Made by a program: the position numbers and the translations under genes. DNA of 11,820 nt from Peptococcaceae bacterium UBA3937 (lineage in GTDB: Bacteria; Bacillota; Peptococcia; DRI-13; DTU073), in NCBI GenBank assembly GCA_002385735.1, contig DGEB01000055.1:1-11820 (forward strand). The letters are read 5' to 3'. This document shows, piece by piece, positions 6,850 to 11,820 of the stretch. The number at the start of each line of letters is the position of its first letter. Position 1 is the stretch's first letter. Under the pieces are notes generated by a model that had not been told where the DNA came from, did not search any database, and saw only the letters and a program-made list of their open reading frames with translations.

Positions 6850-9327
6850 TTATTTTTCCTTTTCTTTTTCAGCCTGCTCCGGAGCTTTACGCACCACAAT
6901 TGCTCCTTCTGCGGCGTCAACCAGAACCTTATCTCCTTGTTGGAAGGTCTTTTTCAGCAATTCCTCAGACAGGCGGTCCTCCAGCAATTGCTGCAGCGCT
7001 CTCCGTAACGGTCTTGCTCCAAAAGCAGGATTGTAACCAGCTTTAATAATGACCTCTTTCACGGCTTCCGTCACTTCGACCTGAATTTCCTGCTGAGCAA
7101 GGCGTTTCACCAGATTATCAATCATCAGGGAAACGATTTGCTTCAGGTGTTCATTATTCAGAGAATGGAAGACGATAATTTCATCCAGCCGGTTCAAAAA
7201 CTCCGGCTTAAAGGCTCTTTTAACCTCTTCCATGATCTTGTTCTTCATCCGCTCGTAATCGTCTTTTTCGCTTTCCGTGGTCACGAAACCAACCGTAGCG
7301 TCTTTCCGGATCGTGCTGGCGCCTAAGTTCGAAGTCATGATAATTACCGCATTGCGGAAATTCACGGTGCGCCCTTTCGAGTCGGTCAGCCGCCCGTCTT
7401 CCATCACCTGCAACAAGGTGTTGAAGACATCCGCATGGGCCTTCTCGATTTCGTCCAGCAGGATGACCGAATAGGGTTTGCGCCGCACCGCCTCGGTGAG
7501 CTGGCCTCCTTCATCATGGCCGATGTATCCTGGAGGTGCCCCAATCAAACGGGCCACCGTATGCTTCTCCATGTATTCCGACATATCAAGCCGGATGATG
7601 GCATCCTCGTCGCCAAAGAGCACTTCCGCCAGCGCCTTGGCCAGTTCGGTTTTCCCGACGCCGGTGGGCCCGGCGAAAACAAAGGAGCCAATAGGTCTTT
7701 TCGGATCCTTCAGGCCGGCATGGGCCCTCCGAATGGCGCGGGAAATGGCCTTGATCGCCTCATCCTGCCCGACGACACGCCGGTGTAAAACTTCCTCCAT
7801 ATTCAGCAGGCGTTCGGTATCTTCCTTGGCCAACTGACTGACCGGTACCCCGGTCCAACTGGAGACGATTTGGGCAATTTCCTCCTCCGTCACGGTTTGT
7901 TTGTGCTTAATCTTCTCCTGCTCCCACTTGTTCTTAAAGGCCTCTAACTCTTTCCTGACTTTTTGTTCCTCATCACGGACTACGGCCGCCTTTTCGTATT
8001 CCTGACTCATAATCGCCGCTTCCTTTTCCTTGGTCAGGCTTTCGATTTTTTGCTCCATTTCCTGTATTTCCGGCGGCATAACAAAGCCTTGCAAGCGCAC
8101 CTTGGAAGCAGCTTCGTCAATTAAGTCAATCGCCTTGTCCGGTAAAAACCGGTCGGTAATATAGCGGTCGGACAAATCAACCGCGGCTTTTAAAGCCTTG
8201 TCCGTGATTTTGACCCGGTGATGGGCTTCGTAAAGATCTCTTACCCCTTGTAACACTTCATAGGTTTCTTCCTTGGTAGGTTCCTCCACCATAATCGGTT
8301 GGAAACGACGTTCCAGAGCGGCATCTTTTTCGATGTGTTTTCTGTATTCGTCAATGGTGGTAGCCCCAATCACCTGCATTTCTCCCCTGGCCAGGGCGGG
8401 CTTTAAGATATTGGCCGCGTCAATGGCCCCTTCCGCCGCCCCGGCTCCAACCAAAGTATGCATTTCATCAATGAACAAGATGATATTGCCACTGTTGCGA
8501 ATTTCATCCATCACCTTTTTCAAACGTTCCTCAAAATCGCCCCGGTATTTGGAGCCGGCCACCAGTGAGGCCATATCCAAAGCCACAACCCGTTTCCCTT
8601 TGATGGTTTCCGGCACATCCCCTTTGGCAATATGCTGGGCCAGGCCTTCCACAATCGCCGTTTTCCCGACGCCGGGGTCTCCGATTAAGACCGGGTTGTT
8701 TTTCGTTCTGCGGCTCAGGACCTGAATCACTCTTTCGATTTCCTTGTTCCGGCCAATGACCGGATCAAGCTTGCCGTCCTGCACCAGAGCCGAAAGGTCG
8801 CGCCCGTATTCATTCAGGGCAGGAGTATCGGATGGCGCTCCGAGCCCGCCGAGCCCGTCTTTGCCCGGCACATTTTTGTTGGTTGGAATCGCGCCCCCTC
8901 CTAACAGGGCAAAAACCTGTTTGCGGATTGCTTCTGCGGTCACTCCCAAATCAAGCAACACCTGCGCGGCCACTCCTTCTCCTTCCCTGACAATACCTAA
9001 AAGGAGATGTTCCGTGCCGACGTAGTTTACTCCCCATTTAATAGCCTCGTCATTGGCTAATTCAATCACTCTTTTGACCCGTGGCGTAATGCTTCCTTCC
9101 GCAGGAATATCATGCCCCGGCGAAACCAGTTCCGTAACTTTTCTGCGCACCGTGTTCAAATCCAGTCCGCAATTAATCAATGCCTTCGCGCCGATGCCCT
9201 CGTTTTCGCGGATTAAACCGAGCAATAAATGTTCTGTCCCGACCGCCCCATGGCCTAACGCTTTGGCTTCTTCTTTCGCCAGATAAAACACATGTTGCGC
9301 CCGTTGAGTAAATCTGGAAAACATCAT
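6850..9327 (-). CDS. clpC: ATP-dependent Clp protease ATP-binding subunit ClpC
   Basis: ClpC is a Hsp100/AAA+ unfoldase that feeds substrates, including phospho-arginine-tagged proteins, into the ClpP peptidase. It has 825 residues, full length for the family. In order: a double Clp-N repeat (about 1-145); AAA-1 with Walker A GDPGVGKT (216-223) and Walker B ILFIDE (283-288); the ClpC-specific middle domain with a UVR-like stretch ([16 protein letters not shown], 442-457); AAA-2 with Walker A GPTGVGKT (553-560) and Walker B VILLDE (621-626); the ClpP-docking loop VGF (679-681); and sensor-2 GARPLRR (770-776). The tail is highly charged. The start is ATG 9327 because AAGGAGG lies six bases upstream and MMFSRFT matches known ClpC N-termini; the upstream in-frame ATG at 9369 would read through that ribosome site. 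It lies 75 bases after mcsB. Confidence 0.98.
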   Translation of the reverse strand: MMFSRFTQRAQHVFYLAKEEAKALGHGAVGTEHLLLGLIRENEGIGAKALINCGLDLNTVRRKVTELVSPGHDIPAEGSITPRVKRVIELANDEAIKWGVNYVGTEHLLLGIVREGEGVAAQVLLDLGVTAEAIRKQVFALLGGGAIPTNKNVPGKDGLGGLGAPSDTPALNEYGRDLSALVQDGKLDPVIGRNKEIERVIQVLSRRTKNNPVLIGDPGVGKTAIVEGLAQHIAKGDVPETIKGKRVVALDMASLVAGSKYRGDFEERLKKVMDEIRNSGNIILFIDEMHTLVGAGAAEGAIDAANILKPALARGEMQVIGATTIDEYRKHIEKDAALERRFQPIMVEEPTKEETYEVLQGVRDLYEAHHRVKITDKALKAAVDLSDRYITDRFLPDKAIDLIDEAASKVRLQGFVMPPEIQEMEQKIESLTKEKEAAIMSQEYEKAAVVRDEEQKVRKELEAFKNKWEQEKIKHKQTVTEEEIAQIVSSWTGVPVSQLAKEDTERLLNMEEVLHRRVVGQDEAIKAISRAIRRAHAGLKDPKRPIGSFVFAGPTGVGKTELAKALAEVLFGDEDAIIRLDMSEYMEKHTVARLIGAPPGYIGHDEGGQLTEAVRRKPYSVILLDEIEKAHADVFNTLLQVMEDGRLTDSKGRTVNFRNAVIIMTSNLGASTIRKDATVGFVTTESEKDDYERMKNKIMEEVKRAFKPEFLNRLDEIIVFHSLNNEHLKQIVSLMIDNLVKRLAQQEIQVEVTEAVKEVIIKAGYNPAFGARPLRRALQQLLEDRLSEELLKKTFQQGDKVLVDAAEGAIVVRKAPEQAEKEKEK

Positions 9328-9333
9328 CGCATC

Positions 9334-9340
9334 CCTCCTT
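9334..9340 (-). promoter_or_regulatory. Ribosome binding site fixing the clpC start
   Basis: AAGGAGG on the minus strand lies six bases before ATG 9327 and nine before the adjoining ATG 9324. It falls inside any reading begun at 9369, so the longer N-terminus is unlikely. Confidence 0.85.
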
Positions 9341-9402
9341 AAGTTGTTTTTTCTAAATGATTTTTCCAATTATTTTTCCCTATTGGATGAAGACCGGACT
9401 GC

Positions 9403-10482
9403 TTACCCTTGAGCTGCTCCAAATTTTTGGGCAAACAACTCAGCCCGGGCCTGATCTCTTTCCGCCGCCTCCAACTGCCTGCCGGTGACCCGTTGCACAA
9501 AGGCCGGTTGGGCGAGCACAATCAGTTCGCTGTGGTTCACGTCCTTCAGCAGAGCCTTTTGCTTGTCGCTCAGCAAGCCTAAGTCCATCCCTATTTTCAC
9601 ATCGGAAATGAGCTGTAAGGCCTCCTGGGAACTTAAAATCGCCGCGTTCTGCAAAATCCCTAAAGCTCTCCCGACCCGGTCCTTTAACTGGGCAGACCAT
9701 TCTTTCCTTAACCACTTGCGAGTTTCTTCTTCTTTATCCACCAACTGACCGGTTAATTCGGTGAGGTTTTGCAGGATCTCCGCTTCGCTTTTCCCTAAAG
9801 TGACCTGGTTCGAAACCTGGTATAAGTTGCCGATCGCCTCGGTCCCTTCCCCATAGAGGCCGCGCACGGCAAAACCCAGTTGGCCCAAAGAGCGGAACAC
9901 CTTGCCTACCTGCTGGGTTAACACCAGGGCCGGCAGATGCAGCATCACGCTGGCTCTTAAGCCGGTCCCCACATTGGTGGGGCAACAGGTGAGGTAGCCG
10001 ATTTGTTTGTCAAAGGCGTACTCCAGTTGACTTTCTAACTCATCATCCAGGCGGTCGGCAGTTCCCCAAGCTTTATCCAACTGCAGACCCGGCATAAAGA
10101 CCTGGATGCGGAGATGATCCTCTTCATTAATCATAATGCAAATAGATTCGTCCTGACTTAATATAATTCCTTTATTGGGACCTTCTTCCCGGTGCTCGGG
10201 ACTGATCAAATGCTTTTCCAGGAGAATCTGCCTTTCCAGGGCGGGCAATTCACTTAACTGATAGAAATACAACTGCTCCTTTCTTTGACGATTAATGGTC
10301 TCGGCAGCTTTTTTCACTTTTTCCAAAACCGTAAAGGCGGAAGATTCGTCTTGAAATGCGGGCATGGGCAGTTTAGCCAGGTTACGGGCCAAACGGATCC
10401 GGGAGCTGATCACGATATGATGATATAGCCCTTCCTGTTTGGTCCAATTGCTTTCCGTACTGGTAACCACTTTTTTAATCAT
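9403..10482 (-). CDS. mcsB: Protein-arginine kinase McsB
   Basis: McsB phosphorylates arginines on damaged proteins and on CtsR, marking them for ClpC-ClpP. The 359-residue length is normal. It has the phosphagen (guanido) kinase fold: nucleotide-binding SSRIRLARN (26-34) and the catalytic-cysteine loop CPTNVGTGLR (167-176), with Cys167 matching the active-site cysteine of characterised McsB. The C-terminal RDQARA (342-347) fits the RDxxRA element that binds phospho-arginine for allosteric activation in characterised McsB. Kinase and allosteric elements are therefore both intact. The start ATG lies one base after the mcsA stop, and its ribosome site AAGGAGGG (10493-10500) sits inside the last mcsA codons, so the pair is probably translationally coupled, which fits McsA being its activator. 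Confidence 0.97.
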   Translation of the reverse strand: MIKKVVTSTESNWTKQEGLYHHIVISSRIRLARNLAKLPMPAFQDESSAFTVLEKVKKAAETINRQRKEQLYFYQLSELPALERQILLEKHLISPEHREEGPNKGIILSQDESICIMINEEDHLRIQVFMPGLQLDKAWGTADRLDDELESQLEYAFDKQIGYLTCCPTNVGTGLRASVMLHLPALVLTQQVGKVFRSLGQLGFAVRGLYGEGTEAIGNLYQVSNQVTLGKSEAEILQNLTELTGQLVDKEEETRKWLRKEWSAQLKDRVGRALGILQNAAILSSQEALQLISDVKIGMDLGLLSDKQKALLKDVNHSELIVLAQPAFVQRVTGRQLEAAERDQARAELFAQKFGAAQG

Positions 10483-10483
10483 C

Positions 10484-11002
10484 TTAGTTCTGCCCTCCTT
10501 TCGCGACTTTCTTCTCTAATTCCCTAATCCGGTCGCGGATTTCGGCAGCCTTTTCATATTCTTCTTTTTCGACCGCCAGGCGTAACTTTAATTTCAAATC
10601 TTCCAATTCCCGGCTTAGCCTTAGCGATGCCCCCATTTGCTTAGGAATCTTGCCGCGGTGGAGGTCAGCACCGTGAATCTTTCTTAAAGCCGGCTCCAGA
10701 TAAGCCGAGAAATGGTGGTAACATTCACTGCAGCCCACCCGCCCCTGCTTGGCGATGGCATTGTAGGACTTTTTGCAATTAGGGCATCCGACCTCAATGT
10801 CCTGCCCACCGGCGGCGAGCGGCTGGTTTAAAAAGGCGCCTAAAAGTTCATTGAGGTTATAAAAAGGAATTTTGGGAAATTCGAAGTTAAACTTTTCTCC
10901 CCGGGCACACTCCTCACATAAATGCTGCTCCTTCTTTACCCCATTAATAAACTGGGTAATGTGCACACTGGCAGCTTTCTTCTTGCATTTTTCACACAAC
11001 AT
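10484..11002 (-). CDS. mcsA: McsB activator McsA (zinc-finger UVR-motif protein)
   Basis: McsA binds and activates the McsB kinase. It has 172 residues with four CxxC pairs: Cys3/Cys6, Cys29/Cys32, Cys73/Cys76 and Cys91/Cys94, expected to make two zinc-binding sites. A UVR coiled-coil motif lies at about 132-167 (EEYEKAAEIRDRIRELEKK). This stretch closely resembles one in the middle domain of ClpC in the same operon. The start is ATG 11002 with AAGGAGGG eight bases upstream (11011-11018). The gene begins 18 bases after ctsR and ends one base before mcsB, in the standard operon order. Confidence 0.95.
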   Translation of the reverse strand: MLCEKCKKKAASVHITQFINGVKKEQHLCEECARGEKFNFEFPKIPFYNLNELLGAFLNQPLAAGGQDIEVGCPNCKKSYNAIAKQGRVGCSECYHHFSAYLEPALRKIHGADLHRGKIPKQMGASLRLSRELEDLKLKLRLAVEKEEYEKAAEIRDRIRELEKKVAKGGQN

Positions 11003-11020
11003 AGGCCTCCCCCTCCTTCA

Positions 11021-11482
11021 CTAAAAATCATCACGGCATAAGGTCGTAAACAAAGCTTGCATGATTCTGGCCCGGATCATATCCCTCTCCGGTAAATTGA
11101 GGGCTAAAGTATCCCGATCCATAATGGCCTTCAGAATGTTATATTCACGATTGGTGATTAATTCATCCTCAAACAAACGCTTTAACACTCCTTCCGCATC
11201 CTGCTGAGAAATCCCCGGTCGGACATCCTCAGACAGTTCCTTTAAGAAATACTGGGGAATAACATTCCAGGACAACTTAATAATGCGGACATATCCTCCG
11301 CCACCCCGGCGACTCTCGACCAGGTAGCCATGAGCCGGAGTAAAACGGGTGCTTAAAACATAATTGATTTGCGAAGGAACGCAATTAAAAAACTCCGCTA
11401 GCTCATTTCGCTGCACTTCAATGACATCCCGATTACCAAAAAGTTTCTTTAAATACTTTTCAATCTCCGTCACTAAACTCAT
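11021..11482 (-). CDS. ctsR: Class III stress-gene repressor CtsR
   Basis: CtsR is a dimeric winged-helix repressor of clp and mcs genes, binding tandem GGTCAA-type heptads. It has 153 residues. The N-terminal helix-turn-helix lies at about 20-50 and is followed by a glycine-rich wing, SRRGGGGYVRI (57-67); the tetraglycine loop is the known heat sensor in B. subtilis CtsR. The C-terminal half is the dimerisation domain and the likely contact for McsB/ClpC. The start is ATG 11482; the ribosome site is modest (AGGTGAG close to the start, AAAGGA further up), weaker than those of mcsA, mcsB and clpC. Two operators upstream of the gene indicate autoregulation of the whole operon. Confidence 0.96.
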   Translation of the reverse strand: MSLVTEIEKYLKKLFGNRDVIEVQRNELAEFFNCVPSQINYVLSTRFTPAHGYLVESRRGGGGYVRIIKLSWNVIPQYFLKELSEDVRPGISQQDAEGVLKRLFEDELITNREYNILKAIMDRDTLALNLPERDMIRARIMQALFTTLCRDDF

Positions 11483-11505
11483 GTTCTCACCTGTCCTTTC
11501 CCGGC

Positions 11506-11513
11506 TGACCTTT
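11506..11513 (-). promoter_or_regulatory. Isolated CtsR half-site in the ctsR leader
   Basis: AAAGGTCA on the minus strand equals one heptad of the main operator. It lies just upstream of the ctsR ribosome site. A second imperfect copy (AAAGGACA) follows at 14-base rather than 10-base periodicity, so it may not be a functional pair. Confidence 0.3.
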
Positions 11514-11600
11514 GAGCTTGCTTCTCTTTCCCAACTGAGCTCGCTGTTTTTTCCACGGAGTCTTTCGCCCCTGTAAAGGCCGCTTGACGGGAACCCTTGT

Positions 11601-11620
11601 TTTGACCTTTACTGACCTTT
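11601..11620 (-). promoter_or_regulatory. CtsR operator 1, at the ctsR transcription start
   Basis: On the minus strand AAAGGTCA, two bases, then AAGGTCAAA form tandem direct heptads ten bases apart, matching the known CtsR box. The site covers about +1 to +20 of the predicted ctsR promoter, where binding would block initiation. Confidence 0.9.
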
Positions 11621-11627
11621 TGGTTAT

Positions 11628-11636
11628 ATTATACCA
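11628..11636 (-). promoter_or_regulatory. Extended -10 promoter of the ctsR operon
   Basis: The minus strand reads TGG followed by TATAAT (-10 at 11628-11633, TGn at 11634-11636). No recognisable -35 stands 17 bases upstream (an AT run at 11651-11656), so the extended -10 probably carries the promoter. The predicted start near 11621 leaves a leader of about 138 bases. Confidence 0.7.
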
Positions 11637-11683
11637 AAATTATTCCATCTATATATAGTCCCCATTTTACGCAAATCTAAACG

Positions 11684-11719
11684 AAAAAGCCATTCAAAGC
11701 CAACTTTGGCCGCTTTTTT
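11684..11719. terminator. Possible terminator-like structure upstream of the ctsR promoter
   Basis: GAAAAAGC and GCTTTTTT can close an outer stem around an inner CAAAG/CTTTG stem with a four-base loop, ending in T-runs on both strands. It might end transcription arriving from a gene beyond the right edge. The interior loop makes it weak, and its T-run touches operator 2. Confidence 0.3.
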
Positions 11720-11736
11720 GACCTTCCCTTACCTTT
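11717..11736 (-). promoter_or_regulatory. CtsR operator 2, upstream copy
   Basis: The minus-strand reading is AAAGGTAAGG then GAAGGTCAAA, identical to operator 1 at 17 of 20 positions with the same 10-base period. It lies 116 bases upstream of operator 1. It could assist repression by cooperative binding or control a second, weaker start. The remaining bases to 11820 show only a possible CCGGA/TCCGG hairpin and no gene. Confidence 0.65.
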
Positions 11737-11820
11737 ACAAGTTATTACGCTATTTTTTATAATTTTGTTACAATTTCCCGGTCTGTTTCCGGACTTTTTG
11801 TCTCCGGCAACCGACCGTGG

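Noticed and set aside
6414..7046. Long plus-strand ORF (210 codons) opposite radA and clpC
   Set aside because: It is an antisense shadow: it covers strongly conserved minus-strand coding sequence, is rich in Pro, Leu and Ser, and has no ribosome site.
9328..9369. Longer ClpC N-terminus from ATG 9369
   Set aside because: It would translate the AAGGAGG site, and the extra residues do not resemble ClpC N-termini, which begin MMF.RFT.
9328..9402. CCAAT/ATTGG hairpin between mcsB and clpC as a terminator
   Set aside because: The stem has only five weak pairs and is followed by A-rich rather than T-rich sequence, so clpC is treated as part of the operon.
11364..11576. Plus-strand ORF across the ctsR start and leader
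   Set aside because: It is antisense to ctsR and its leader, with no promoter or ribosome site.
11763..11815. CCGGA/TCCGG hairpin near the right edge as a terminator
   Set aside because: No T-tract follows on either strand, and the gene it would serve is outside the window.

Overview
The window is an ordinary chromosomal stretch of a Gram-positive (Firmicutes) bacterium, most likely from class Clostridia. The evidence is the gene order, AGGAGG-type ribosome binding sites, sigma-A-like promoters, GTG and TTG starts, and a CtsR-controlled stress operon. Its backbone is the conserved ctsR-mcsA-mcsB-clpC-radA ... yacL-ispD-ispF-gltX neighbourhood known from Bacillus and Clostridia. Ten of the eleven genes lie on the minus strand, so transcription runs from the right end of the window to the left.

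Layout from right to left. At 11820-11483 is the ctsR control region, with an extended -10 promoter and two CtsR-type operators. At 11482-5374 lie ctsR, mcsA, mcsB, clpC and radA, very probably one stress-response operon. It encodes the repressor, the zinc-finger activator McsA, the protein-arginine kinase McsB, the ClpC unfoldase and the DNA-repair ATPase RadA. A bidirectional hairpin terminator at 5305-5335 separates radA from a converging plus-strand gene (4860-5255). That gene encodes a small cysteine-containing protein of unknown function and has its own near-consensus promoter. A 374-base divergent spacer (4486-4859) follows, holding both promoters and a 12-bp palindrome. carD (4485-4009) is a single-gene unit with a near-consensus promoter and a terminator starting one base after its stop codon. 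Then come yacL (membrane PIN/TRAM protein), ispD, ispF and gltX (3816-40), tightly packed and probably one operon, with a probable terminator hairpin at the left window edge.

The right half is the arginine-phosphorylation quality-control system. McsA and McsB mark damaged proteins, and CtsR itself, with phospho-arginine for ClpC with ClpP; CtsR represses the operon until stress. The left half is housekeeping: two MEP-pathway isoprenoid enzymes, glutamyl-tRNA synthetase and two regulatory or RNA-related proteins.

The most notable departure from the textbook order is that disA (diadenylate cyclase), which usually follows radA, is not here. Its place is taken by the oppositely oriented small unknown gene and by carD. 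I see no mobile element, CRISPR array, rRNA or tRNA gene, phage gene or frameshifted gene, and no sign of a wholly new multi-gene system.
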